From contig JAHQWJ010000138.1 in the NCBI GenBank assembly GCA_029856125.1, positions 20,521 through 84,520 on the forward strand: a stretch of DNA of 64,000 nucleotides, given 5' to 3'. The notes under the pieces were generated by a model that saw nothing but the letters and a program-made list of their open reading frames with translations, was not told the origin of the DNA and did no database searches. This document shows, piece by piece, positions 1-9,268 of this stretch. The DNA is from Promethearchaeia archaeon (GTDB lineage Archaea; Asgardarchaeota; Lokiarchaeia; Sigyniarchaeales; SOKP01). The position numbers and the translations under genes were made by a program. The first letter of the stretch is position 1, and the number at the start of each line of letters is the position of its first letter.

Positions 1-1087
1 AGTGTATTCTATCTTGCGCATCGAAAATTTAAATGAGTTTGAAAATTTCGTTAATGATTTGCTTGATTTTAGTGAATCTATTCACGAAGAGAAATTAGCT
101 AATGGGGACATTTCAAGAGATTTTTTAGGTTCTTTAGCAGATTTCTGGATAAAATGGATAAGGTGTTATCTACTGGAAAATTATTTCTTTTGTTATAATA
201 TCAAGAAGATTAAAGGGAAATCTACCATCTCTATAGAAATAGTTGCATTAGATCCTCGAGAAATTGCTATTCCTATTTTGAAAGAATGCTATACCAGCTT
301 ACATCTTTCAGGAACCGTAAATCCGTACGTATATAATAATTTGATGGGTTTACAACAGAGTGGAAAAAGTTACAAGGGCATAATAGCGGATTCTCCATTT
401 CAAAGACAACATATTAAGGCTATTATAACTGAAGGTGTTGATACTCGTAGAAAAAATCGAAATCCTCCAATGTTTAAAAAGATGCTCTCTAAAATTGAAG
501 AAGTTATATGTAGCACCCCAGCAAATGTAGGCATATTTTGTGCATCGTATAAAATTCTAAATGCTTTAGCTAATAACGGTATTGAATCCATTGCTATGAA
601 TTACGACAAGAAATTATTTATAGAGGAACCTGGTCTTTCTGCCTCTGAAAACGCTTATTTAATAAATGATTTTAAATCAACAGCTTCTAAGCCCCGAAAT
701 GGAGCAATTTTGTTAGGCGTGTGTGGCGGACGAAATTCAGAAGGAGAAGATTATCCTGGTGACCATATGAACTCTGTAATCATCGCTGGCTTCCCTTATC
801 ACTTACCTACACCTCGTGTTGACGCTAAGATTAAATATTACGATAAGGTTTTTAACGATCAAGGATGGAATTTTGCATATCTTTATCCCGCTATTCAACG
901 GGCAAATCAAGCTGCTGGGCGCCCGATAAGGAAGTTAAAAGATAAAGGGGCTATAATTTTTATGGATTTTCGCTTTAAACAAAAATCCAAATGGATTGCT
1001 GAGTGGATAAGAAAGGAGTTAGAAATTATTCCAGATAAACCTAAAATTCTCTTCCAAAATCTAAAAGTCTTCTGGAAATCTAATTAG
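1..1087 (+). CDS. Superfamily 2 helicase, XPD/DinG (Rad3) type, C-terminal part only
   Basis: The reading frame is open at the left edge of the window, so the N-terminal half (Walker A and B, any Fe-S domain) is missing. What remains is the second motor domain. An LHLSGT segment near residue 102 matches the Rad3-family 'SGT' motif. The CGGRNSEGEDYPGD segment (about residues 240-253) is the motif V region. QAAGRPIR (about residues 302-309) is the motif VI arginine-finger sequence. Family members are ATP-dependent 5'-3' DNA helicases used in repair. The 105-bp gap to the convergent glycogen synthase gene holds no gene. The superfamily is confident; XPD versus DinG-like cannot be settled from this fragment. 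Confidence 0.85.
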   Translation, partial: VYSILRIENLNEFENFVNDLLDFSESIHEEKLANGDISRDFLGSLADFWIKWIRCYLLENYFFCYNIKKIKGKSTISIEIVALDPREIAIPILKECYTSLHLSGTVNPYVYNNLMGLQQSGKSYKGIIADSPFQRQHIKAIITEGVDTRRKNRNPPMFKKMLSKIEEVICSTPANVGIFCASYKILNALANNGIESIAMNYDKKLFIEEPGLSASENAYLINDFKSTASKPRNGAILLGVCGGRNSEGEDYPGDHMNSVIIAGFPYHLPTPRVDAKIKYYDKVFNDQGWNFAYLYPAIQRANQAAGRPIRKLKDKGAIIFMDFRFKQKSKWIAEWIRKELEIIPDKPKILFQNLKVFWKSN

Positions 1088-1192
1088 TTTTTTCTCACCA
1101 TTAAAAGATTGAGGGGTAAAGAATTGGAGAGAGAAGTTTATTATTGATTATCTTTACATATACTCCTTTTCTGTTCAAATAACAGTTAAAGC

Positions 1193-2986
1193 TTAGGAAT
1201 TTAAATTTTCGTATAAAAGAGCTAATTTTTTGGAAACCAAACTCCATGTAAAGTGTTCTTTCACCCTTTTATAACAATTTTCTTTTAGAGTATAAAAAAA
1301 TTGAGGATTTAGAAGAACGTGTGATTTTATAACCTCGTCAGGAATTTGATTAACGATCTCAAGCGTATCTGTGTCAAATATTGTGTGATTTTCAGAAATA
1401 TTAACCAAATGAGCGACTTCTTGAGATTTAAACAATGATATTAGAGCTTTTGCGAATTGATCAGGATTATCTTTATCAATTAAAATTCCCGTACCCGTTT
1501 TTGGATTCATTACAGCATCAACCATAGTTTCTTGCAAACCTCCTACCTTTGTGGCGATAATCGGAATTTTGCATGCCATCGCTTCTAGCGCCATAATACC
1601 AAAAGGTTCCCATCTCGATAGAGCACAATAAACATCCGCAGATAAATGTGCTAATAAAAAAATGTCTGAAGCTACACCAAAAATGATTCTGATGTTCTGA
1701 GGATATTGTTTTACGAATTGTGAATAAGCTTTAATTTCATTTATACTATAATCCGTAGGTAGTATCAAAAAAAGAAATTTAGCGTTAGGTAGTACTTTCA
1801 AAACTTCTGGAACAGCTTCAAAAATAGTATCAAATCCCTTTTGGGGTGAAATTCGGCCTGTTGTTAAAACTAATGGGCCCGAATCCAAAAAAGCTTTAAT
1901 GTTACCGTTTTTGACGAGTGGGTTTCCATTCGAAATTTCATTTATAGTGTTTAACACGTTTTGGGAACTAATTAGTGGACTTTGGCTGAGATTTCCGATT
2001 TTATATTCCAACAGAAATCTCTTCATATTCTGTTGATTAATTTCAGTATTGTCGGTAATTTGCAGAAAACTACGAATCTCTTTCCCATGAATCTCAATAA
2101 CCTGATTAAAAATTTCATAATAATCCCAATCGCAACCATCCCAAATAAAATCCGCTTTAAATTCTATTAATCCCTTTCCACATTTTGGAATGATATCCGA
2201 ATTTAAATACGACTCGCTTACAGTAGTCACCATATCCGAAATAATCGCTCCGATTTTTTCAACAATAGGCATTCGAAATTCTGTTCCTTTATTTTCGTCG
2301 AATTGAGATATTTGTAGAATCTGGTTCAAGTTTAACATTTTAAATCCGCTGCTAAGCAGTACCCTGATTGAAGTGTCATCTATCGCACAAATTTTGTAAA
2401 AATTATATTCAAACCTAGGCCTTGTCATTAAGTGTATAGTTAGTATTGATGCAACTTTCAACCCATTTCTTGCTAACACTTGTTTCATTCCGAAAAAGGG
2501 CAATACTACGTGATAATCGTGTAAATGTACTATGTTTGGTATTCTTTCTTCTTTATTTTCAATGAAATAGCGTACCAAACAACGAATTCCTAGACTAAAT
2601 AGCGCAATTTTCCCCATTATGGTATTTGGATTATATACCGTGTTGTCATCTAAAAATTTTGAGGTAAATGAATTTTCGCCGGATAATAAAATTATTTCAA
2701 CGTTTTCTTTTTTAAATTTATAAAACGAGATGTTATAACTCGCTACTCTTTCTTCCATTCCAAACAACGTAGGGTTTATAGTTCCAACACAGGTGAAGGG
2801 TAGTTTTTCTAAAGCGTATTTATTCTTTAAATCCTCAACCTTTCCATGTGAGGGCATAAATACGGTAATATTGAACTGTTTAGATAAATGTTTAGCCTGA
2901 TTTGCTGGTACTTCTGCAAGTCCTCCAACTTTTGCTACACCGGCATACTCAAATGAGAAAATCCACACGCTTTTCTTATTTTCCAT
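1193..2986 (-). CDS. Glycogen/starch synthase-like glycosyltransferase (GT5 type)
   Basis: This is a GT-B glycosyltransferase that probably builds alpha-1,4-glucan from a nucleotide-glucose donor. The N-terminal Rossmann half carries the KVGGLAEV donor-binding signature (about residues 20-27) and an HLHDYH motif. The C-terminal half carries TTGRISPQKGFD and the EPFGIMALEAMA retaining-transferase E-x7-E motif, followed by KVGGLQE. A TTG one codon upstream is possible, but the ATG at 2986 is preferred. About 597 residues is longer than most archaeal GlgA proteins, with extra sequence in the middle. A GH57 glycosidase lies 6 kb away, which suggests glycogen-type storage metabolism. No signal peptide is visible, so it is likely cytoplasmic. 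Confidence 0.85.
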   Translation of the reverse strand: MENKKSVWIFSFEYAGVAKVGGLAEVPANQAKHLSKQFNITVFMPSHGKVEDLKNKYALEKLPFTCVGTINPTLFGMEERVASYNISFYKFKKENVEIILLSGENSFTSKFLDDNTVYNPNTIMGKIALFSLGIRCLVRYFIENKEERIPNIVHLHDYHVVLPFFGMKQVLARNGLKVASILTIHLMTRPRFEYNFYKICAIDDTSIRVLLSSGFKMLNLNQILQISQFDENKGTEFRMPIVEKIGAIISDMVTTVSESYLNSDIIPKCGKGLIEFKADFIWDGCDWDYYEIFNQVIEIHGKEIRSFLQITDNTEINQQNMKRFLLEYKIGNLSQSPLISSQNVLNTINEISNGNPLVKNGNIKAFLDSGPLVLTTGRISPQKGFDTIFEAVPEVLKVLPNAKFLFLILPTDYSINEIKAYSQFVKQYPQNIRIIFGVASDIFLLAHLSADVYCALSRWEPFGIMALEAMACKIPIIATKVGGLQETMVDAVMNPKTGTGILIDKDNPDQFAKALISLFKSQEVAHLVNISENHTIFDTDTLEIVNQIPDEVIKSHVLLNPQFFYTLKENCYKRVKEHFTWSLVSKKLALLYENLNS

Positions 2987-3106
2987 CAATTTAACTCATT
3001 TTTTTTGAAACATGAATTACAGAAAAAAGCCTATGTAATCAATAATTGTATTCATCTAATTATTTGACTTAAAATGTTATTTTTATAAAAGGTTAATCAA
3101 AAGTGA

Positions 3107-3125
3107 TTATTGTTTGAAACAATAA
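3107..3125. repeat. Perfect 19-bp palindrome upstream of the glycogen synthase gene
   Basis: TTATTGTTT and its exact complement AAACAATAA flank a single central G. The palindrome lies about 120 bp upstream of the minus-strand synthase start and about 60 bp beyond the stop of the ceramidase-like gene. It is not followed by a long T tract on either strand. A dimeric repressor operator for the synthase gene is more attractive than a terminator, but this is inference. Confidence 0.45.
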
Positions 3126-3181
3126 CATGAATAAAAAGATCAATGTAAAAATCAGATTGAATAGATATCCTTTACTTATTT

Positions 3182-4576
3182 CTAAGATTTATCGTTAATT
3201 TCTTTTAGTAATTTCTTCGCATTATTTTCGATATAAGCTCCACACAGAGGACTAAAGCACATAAATGGTTCATACCCGCCTTCCTTAATATACATTTCTA
3301 GTGGGAATAAATAACCTATCCAATCTTGAGTATTCTGGAAAATTAGCGTGTTTTCCTTTTTAGTTGGGGCATGAGAAATTAGAGTTTTTCCAATATCTTC
3401 AAATAATTCGCCGGGAATTGTTATTATTCCAAAAGTATTACCATTACCAGCTGTAAATTTAATAAAATGAATTACTGTTTTTCCATAATTCTTTAAATTT
3501 TTGCGTTCAACCGTAAAAAATGGAAAGTTAACAGACTTGTAATCAAACTTGGCTATTTTAAACAAGAAATATTTTTTTAATACCCACTTTGCTTTATTTG
3601 AAAACCATACTTTTGAATAATATTTCGCATCTTTCTGGGGAATTAAAAATCTCTTCGTATTTATATCAACTTCTGTCAACGTAGAGTAATCCTTTTTAGG
3701 AATAGACTTAGCAACTTTTAAAGCTTCTTCTCCAATCGAATAACCTATTTTTTTAGTATGTTTGTAGGTTCCAAGCTGATCATAGGATATTGTCTTGTCT
3801 TTTTCTATTTTTTCTAGGTTAGTCCCTGAGGTTGTTATTGGATTTAAATCTCCTGACGGACCGTTAAAATAAATAGCTTTAATGCTTCCGCTGGTTAAAT
3901 CATCAATTATAGAAATTACCCTCCCTGGAAAATCAGCAGATAACTTATCATTTTTATATGAAAGCGTGGTCGGATGACAAGAATAATTAATTATAATCCC
4001 TATTATCTTATTGTCTTCTAATTTTTTAAAAGCAATAACCCCTAAATCAGGTAAGACTTTCCGAGTTGGCCATCTTCGATTAAGTACAATATCAGGGTTA
4101 AAACTTTCTTTTTTCCAAGCTATTGTACATGGCTCTAGATCCTCAAATAATTTACTAACCATTCTCACAATTCTATTTGTTATCCGTACGATAAATCTAT
4201 CATTTTTGTTATCGGCAAACATCACCCCTTTTATGAATCCTAATGCTCCACCGGGATAATAAAACTCACCCGTAAGATCAAATGAGGAATGGGTGTGAGT
4301 GGCATGCAGAAATATTTCATCTGGATTTAACGACTTAAATTTTAAAATCAATCTCTTTTTAATATACTCAACAATCGAAAGGGGTAATTTTAATATATCA
4401 ACCGAAATCATTAATAAATAATTATTATTATTACCATTATTTATGTTTAGTAAAACACCATAAGCATGAATATCGTCCAACTTTCCTAAGCAAGGGTCTT
4501 TACGAGAATAACCTGCCATGGGTTTTCCTATAAAATCCTTTGGTGTAATTTTTGTACTATTAAACGCAACTTTCAT
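3182..4576 (-). CDS. Neutral ceramidase-like hydrolase, N-terminal domain only
   Basis: The protein resembles the N-terminal catalytic domain of neutral/alkaline non-lysosomal ceramidases, zinc amidases that cleave N-acyl bonds. Visible family features are the opening strand with ITPKDF and a Gly/Tyr-containing loop, an HATHTHS metal-binding segment around residues 90-96, and NYSCHPTTL and FNGPSGDLNP further on. At 464 residues it lacks the C-terminal domain of the roughly 700-residue bacterial and eukaryotic enzymes. There is no clear signal peptide, so it may act inside the cell on a substrate other than ceramide. It is transcribed in the same direction as the glycogen synthase but about 190 bp away, with a palindrome between them. 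Confidence 0.75.
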   Translation of the reverse strand: MKVAFNSTKITPKDFIGKPMAGYSRKDPCLGKLDDIHAYGVLLNINNGNNNNYLLMISVDILKLPLSIVEYIKKRLILKFKSLNPDEIFLHATHTHSSFDLTGEFYYPGGALGFIKGVMFADNKNDRFIVRITNRIVRMVSKLFEDLEPCTIAWKKESFNPDIVLNRRWPTRKVLPDLGVIAFKKLEDNKIIGIIINYSCHPTTLSYKNDKLSADFPGRVISIIDDLTSGSIKAIYFNGPSGDLNPITTSGTNLEKIEKDKTISYDQLGTYKHTKKIGYSIGEEALKVAKSIPKKDYSTLTEVDINTKRFLIPQKDAKYYSKVWFSNKAKWVLKKYFLFKIAKFDYKSVNFPFFTVERKNLKNYGKTVIHFIKFTAGNGNTFGIITIPGELFEDIGKTLISHAPTKKENTLIFQNTQDWIGYLFPLEMYIKEGGYEPFMCFSPLCGAYIENNAKKLLKEINDKS

Positions 4577-4711
4577 TGGATTATATTAAATGGGTTTTGC
4601 TCAAAAAGTTTTCTTTTTTAAAATCTACGATAAAAAGAACTGCATTTACGAAAATTTTTATCTTTTCAAATATTTTTTTCTAGTAATTCAAATATAACAA
4701 ATGGTTTTTTT

Positions 4712-5005
4712 ATGGCTTTGAATAAATTAGATTTACTAGGACTTGAAGGGGTCATTTCCAATTACAAACAAGGTCGTCACACAATTCACCTAAAGCACTG
4801 TATAATCGTATTTCCAAATATTATTAACAGAAAAGAGGCTAATAAATTAATTGGAAGGACCGTTGTATGGGAAAGTTCTACGGGAAAGCAATTGAAAGGA
4901 ATAATTACACGAGCACATGGTAATAATGGTGCTATTAGAGCTCATTTCAAAAAAGCCGGCGTTCCTGGGCAGGCGTTAGGCACAAAAATTAAAATAATTA
5001 AATAG
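4712..5005 (+). CDS. rpl35ae: Ribosomal protein L35Ae
   Basis: This is a 97-residue large-subunit ribosomal protein shared by archaea and eukaryotes. It opens with the GLEGVISNYKQGRHTIH strand typical of the family. It continues with a VVWESSTGKQLKGIITRAHGN core and ends in a VPGQALGTKIKI strand. Length and start (ATG at 4712) match the family. It stands alone here. The 165 bp downstream hold only the leader of the next gene. Confidence 0.93.
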   Translation: MALNKLDLLGLEGVISNYKQGRHTIHLKHCIIVFPNIINRKEANKLIGRTVVWESSTGKQLKGIITRAHGNNGAIRAHFKKAGVPGQALGTKIKIIK

Positions 5006-5169
5006 TTCTTATTCAATCGATTCTTATTTTTCTTCTTAGTTATATCTGAATATTACATGATACGGGAATAATATAGCTTTTTTTATGTTTTAGAATTTCT
5101 TATTCTTCTGATAAAGCGATCAAAAATTGGTTGTTTTTAAATTTAAATAATTCGGGTTTAAAACTTATT

Positions 5170-7260
5170 ATGTCGGAGCCACACTTCCAAATTTGCCGTT
5201 TCTGTCAAAGAAATGTTAAATTAGCGTATTATTGTGAAAGTTGTGGGACCAGCTGTTGTTCGGACTGTCTTCACGAAGAAAAAATTAAAACATTTGTTTG
5301 TCAAGATTGTGACTCAACAGATATAACTATTTCTGAATCAGGAGATAAGAAGATATGTAAAGATTGCGGTGCTGAGAACATAGAAAGTTCCAATCAGCTC
5401 CTAAAATCATGTCCAAAATGCCATTCGAACCAAATTATTAATATCTATGAAAAAAAAGAAGATTTAGAAAAACATTTTTTGGAGCTAATTAAAAACTCAA
5501 GAGGTTTCATAACTCCCTTAAGAGATTTATTAGGGTCTTTGTATCGATTAAAACAAAAAGTTATAGATGCAAGAGCTCCCCCTGTTAGGTGTTTTCACTA
5601 CCCTACTATGGAATTAGATCTATTAGCTCTCTTCAAGTTATTTATATATGCGAAAGAAAATCTTATAGAAAAAATTCGTAATTTTCTTCAACATCTATCG
5701 CTTAATAAAGAATATTTTTTTGATATTTACACGCAACAAAATTCGAATATAAAGATTATTGAAGATATTTTAGAGAATTTAACGAGAAGCTATAATTCAA
5801 TAAATTCTTTTATAGCCAATAATGTAAAAACAATTAGTACGAGCGTCGAGACTCTTTCAAAAAATCTCAATTTTATTGATAAGATAACATTTTATTTCAT
5901 AAATTATCTAAAGTTTCTGAATCTAGCCGACGAAGAAAAACCCGTATATGCAATATATGCAAAACTATCTAACGGCCTTAATACTCAAGATAAATTCAAA
6001 AAAGATAAAGGAATTCTTTTTATAACTAATTTTGACCTTTCTTTTGTTCGTGAATATGGGAAGCGAAAGAAGAAGCAAGAGGGTATCTTTAAAGCTCCCG
6101 TAAAGGATTTAACCAAAGTTCAAATCAGAGGAAAAATTTTCAAGAAACTTTATATTGAGTTTCCTTACGGTAGATATGAATTTTCTCTTCCTCCCAACTC
6201 TGCTTCTAGAGTATTAGATTATATTTTACTCGCAAGAAGTTTTGACGAGACAATCGTTTACGATAAAGAGGCTGCTCAAAAACTTTTTAATATTGAGGTT
6301 GATTTGAGTGATCTAACGAACTTTATTGAGGAAGCCATCAATTCTTTCTTCAGTTTGAAATGTAAATATAATAATGTTAATCCAAATAATGGATTGGCTA
6401 ATCACAGTCAGGTATCGCAGGCATTTAATCAAAACCCGAATTATTTGTCTAATATCACAGCAAGTCAGCCTTTGTATAATCCTTATCAAAATAGAAATCC
6501 CAATGATCCAAACTTTTCCTATTATTCTAATCCGAATTATCAAAATTTACCCGGAAATCCATTATTCCATCCTGGAAACATAAAAAACCCTGGAAATTCA
6601 AATTACAATTACAATAACGTACCGATTAATCCTCCACCGATTTATAATCAGGACGAATTTTTCTTACAAAACTTAATCGATAACAATAGGATTCAAAATT
6701 ACAAACCCACAAGTTTTAACAATGGTTTCGGAAATCGCATTACAAACGCGGAGGAAAAAAATTTATTGATGAGAAAATTAGAACAATTACAAAAATATGG
6801 CAGAATTTTTCCTAACACACCACCCAATAACTCATATAACTTTGATGTTTTGAAAAACAATCCGGCATACTATGAGCCAATAGAAAGGGGTAGACGAATG
6901 CCGCAATATGACGATTATTCAAAAAATCACCTATCTGAATTATTCAATCGTGATTCTATTTCAAATTATCCAGATGAAAGGTCAAAACATTACTCAAAAA
7001 AGCATAGTAAAACAAGACGTAAAAAAATGTTTGACCTACAAAAAGAGAAATACAGCCTTGAAGAAACGCTAAAAGCTTTAGACTCTAAATTTGAATCCGG
7101 AAATATCTCCGAAATAGATTTCTTTAAAAACTTTAAGAATTTACAAAAGGAAATTTATATAATCGAGAAAAACCTTGAAGTTTTAGATGATGACATGGAA
7201 AATGACGAGTTTTTAAGGAATACACCAAAAGAAATTGACAGAAAAAGATATTACTCTTAA
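5170..7260 (+). CDS. Large zinc-finger protein with PH/GRAM-like domain and Asn/Pro-rich region
   Basis: I do not recognise a named family. The N-terminus has many paired cysteines: C9/C12, C22/C25, C30/C33 with H35, and C44/C47 resemble a B-box-like finger. C63/C66 and C81/C84 form a zinc ribbon. A helical region follows at about residues 90-255. Residues about 258-355 look like a PH/GRAM-type beta domain that could bind lipid. Residues about 398-517 are low complexity and rich in Asn, Pro and Tyr. A charged coiled coil of about 60 residues lies near the C-terminus. The ATG at 5170 is preferred to an upstream TTG at 5131. The gene converges on the ESCRT-III gene with 36 bp between them, which suggests but does not prove a membrane-remodelling role. 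Confidence 0.7.
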   Translation: MSEPHFQICRFCQRNVKLAYYCESCGTSCCSDCLHEEKIKTFVCQDCDSTDITISESGDKKICKDCGAENIESSNQLLKSCPKCHSNQIINIYEKKEDLEKHFLELIKNSRGFITPLRDLLGSLYRLKQKVIDARAPPVRCFHYPTMELDLLALFKLFIYAKENLIEKIRNFLQHLSLNKEYFFDIYTQQNSNIKIIEDILENLTRSYNSINSFIANNVKTISTSVETLSKNLNFIDKITFYFINYLKFLNLADEEKPVYAIYAKLSNGLNTQDKFKKDKGILFITNFDLSFVREYGKRKKKQEGIFKAPVKDLTKVQIRGKIFKKLYIEFPYGRYEFSLPPNSASRVLDYILLARSFDETIVYDKEAAQKLFNIEVDLSDLTNFIEEAINSFFSLKCKYNNVNPNNGLANHSQVSQAFNQNPNYLSNITASQPLYNPYQNRNPNDPNFSYYSNPNYQNLPGNPLFHPGNIKNPGNSNYNYNNVPINPPPIYNQDEFFLQNLIDNNRIQNYKPTSFNNGFGNRITNAEEKNLLMRKLEQLQKYGRIFPNTPPNNSYNFDVLKNNPAYYEPIERGRRMPQYDDYSKNHLSELFNRDSISNYPDERSKHYSKKHSKTRRKKMFDLQKEKYSLEETLKALDSKFESGNISEIDFFKNFKNLQKEIYIIEKNLEVLDDDMENDEFLRNTPKEIDRKRYYS

Positions 7261-7296
7261 GTTCTACTTATACAATTCAATATGGCTATATTGAAT

Positions 7297-7950
7297 CTAG
7301 CTCCCTTCCAACTCTTTTCGCAATTTATCTATCTCATCTTCAAGTTTTGCCTTTGTTTTTACTCCCGGTTCTTCTTCTATTTCTTCAAAATCTGAAATAT
7401 AGGCAAGTTCATCGTCAGGGACCTCTGGCATTTGACCACCTTGTTCTAAAAGCATTTCAGTTTCAAGTTGGTTTAACTCGTCAGTTATATCAATTGCTAA
7501 ATCAATTTCAGGATCACCAGCAAGAATTTCCGCAGACTCTTCTATTTCCGACACATATAGTTCAGAGTCCTCTGCGATTTCAGCAATCTTTTCGGGGGCA
7601 ACTGTAGTAGCTATAGTCTGTAGTTCGTCCCTAATCCCGCCCATTAAGTCTCCCGTCATGGAAATCATCCTGCCCTCAGAAATTGCTTCGATTTGGCGTT
7701 CTATCTTAGATCGAATATTGTTTTGACGATCCACCTTCATTTGATACTGTTTATGGTGAATAAGGTAATTCTTAGCCCTGGTTCTCTCTCCTCTCTTTAT
7801 CGCAATTTTAGCGTTCTTTCTGGCGATTTCTGCTCTTTTGTTGTAGGTTTTATTTGATAATGCAATTTTTCTGATATGTGCTTTAGCTTGAATAACAAGC
7901 TCAGTCTTTTCTTTACCTTTTCTAGGAAAAAGTTTTTTTTTAATTGCCAT
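7297..7950 (-). CDS. ESCRT-III (Snf7/Vps2-24-46) family protein
   Basis: The 217-residue protein has the ESCRT-III layout. A strongly basic helical N-terminal half (residues 1-95) is followed by a helix with the MTGDLMGGI segment near residue 98. An acidic C-terminal half ends in a short helix (EDEIDKLRKEL) that resembles an MIT-interacting motif. Such proteins polymerise on membranes and drive scission, with disassembly by the Vps4 ATPase. No Vps4, Vps25 or Vps22 gene lies nearby, so this copy is separate from the usual Asgard ESCRT cluster, unless that cluster lies elsewhere in the genome. It is divergently transcribed from the dehydroquinate synthase gene. Confidence 0.82.
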   Translation of the reverse strand: MAIKKKLFPRKGKEKTELVIQAKAHIRKIALSNKTYNKRAEIARKNAKIAIKRGERTRAKNYLIHHKQYQMKVDRQNNIRSKIERQIEAISEGRMISMTGDLMGGIRDELQTIATTVAPEKIAEIAEDSELYVSEIEESAEILAGDPEIDLAIDITDELNQLETEMLLEQGGQMPEVPDDELAYISDFEEIEEEPGVKTKAKLEDEIDKLRKELEGS

Positions 7951-8084
7951 TTTTTTTAGTGCTAGAATCTCTTTTATATTTAATATAAATTTTTTACCTT
8001 AAATATTTAATAGAATTTAACTTAGTTTAATAATTCCTATCAATGAAACTTTAATCTTAAAGGTTTAATAGTCCAAAGATTGAG

Positions 8085-9197
8085 ATGTTACAAGTGAAAA
8101 AAATAATTTTAAATTTCGCTGAAAAATCGGAAATTTTTAACGAGTTAGTGCAAGAAGCATTTAACATGAATTTCCTTGATTTTTTAGTTTCGAGAGATAC
8201 TTATTCAGATTTCAAGAATGTTGAACGTATAACTACTTATAGCAGAGATTTGAGTATTAAAACGCAGAATTTAATATTAAATAATGTAGGTGAGCAGCCA
8301 TTGGGAGTTGATAAAGGAGTAAAAATTGGGCTCATTTACGAGTTGAAATCAAAACAGGATGAAGAATTTATTGTAGAAGAATCAAAAAAAGGTATTTTTG
8401 CCTTCATTATAGTTAAAGCGCAGGACTGGAAGGTCATCCCATTTGAAAATCTTATCGCAAAAATGCATAAAAATGAGACAGAATTAATTGCTTCAGTCGA
8501 AAGCATAAAGGAGGCAGAATTGATGTTAAAAACCCTTGAAGTCGGCACCGATGGAATATTAATTACTCCCAAAGAAGTAAATGATATCATAGAACTAAAA
8601 AAATTAATAGTAACCGAATTTAAGGTTGGATTAACAAGCGCAGAAGTTATTGCCTTACAAAATGTCCCCGAAAGCGAAAGAGTGTGCGTCGATACTACAT
8701 CCTTATTGAAACCTGGAGAGGGAATGCTTGTTGGAAGCACTGCAAAAGGATTTGTGTTAGTACATGCTGAAGTCTTTGAAACTCAATTTGTTTCCTCAAG
8801 ACCTTTCAGAGTAAATGCCGGCGACGTTTCCGCGTATATTCTAGTTCCGAGCGATGACTCTGAGGAAGGATATCGGACGAAATACTTAAGTGAATTGAAA
8901 GGGGGCGATCAAGTTCTAGTGGTAAATACTAGTGGTGAAGCCAAAAGGGTAACAGTGGGTCGAGTTAAAATTGAAACGCGTCCTATGTTAAGATTAGAAT
9001 TAGAAATTGATAAACGAGGAAAGAAGATCAGATTTAATTACATTGGTCAAAATGCAGAAACGATTCGATTAGTTAACTCAATTGGAGCACCTGTATCCAT
9101 AGTAGATATTAAGGTTGGAGACAAAGTTTTGACTCATATTGGTCCCGAAGCAACTCACTTTGGTATAAAAATTAAAGAAAAAATAATTGAAAAATAA
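8085..9197 (+). CDS. aroB': 3-dehydroquinate synthase II (archaeal type)
   Basis: The 370-residue protein matches the archaeal enzyme that makes 3-dehydroquinate from 2-amino-3,7-dideoxyheptulosonate, the alternative entry to the shikimate pathway. Family features visible are EVGTDGILI, VCVDTTSLLKPGEGMLVGS, FRVNAGDVSAYI, TKYLSELKGGD and the closing segment with IGPEATHFG. Length agrees with the family. The partner aldolase gene is not in the window. The GTG five codons after the ATG is an alternative start. The 134 bp upstream are shared with the divergent ESCRT-III gene. Confidence 0.9.
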   Translation: MLQVKKIILNFAEKSEIFNELVQEAFNMNFLDFLVSRDTYSDFKNVERITTYSRDLSIKTQNLILNNVGEQPLGVDKGVKIGLIYELKSKQDEEFIVEESKKGIFAFIIVKAQDWKVIPFENLIAKMHKNETELIASVESIKEAELMLKTLEVGTDGILITPKEVNDIIELKKLIVTEFKVGLTSAEVIALQNVPESERVCVDTTSLLKPGEGMLVGSTAKGFVLVHAEVFETQFVSSRPFRVNAGDVSAYILVPSDDSEEGYRTKYLSELKGGDQVLVVNTSGEAKRVTVGRVKIETRPMLRLELEIDKRGKKIRFNYIGQNAETIRLVNSIGAPVSIVDIKVGDKVLTHIGPEATHFGIKIKEKIIEK

Positions 9198-9268
9198 AAT
9201 GCTCTCTTTATTTAATTCCATTTTATAAATTGTAAAAATAATATAAATATTAAATGTTGGATGTAAAA

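Noticed and set aside
9254..9268. Longer GH57 start at the first ATG
   Set aside because: The second ATG has a GGATG motif at suitable spacing and begins directly at the conserved first strand. The first remains possible for a leaderless mRNA.
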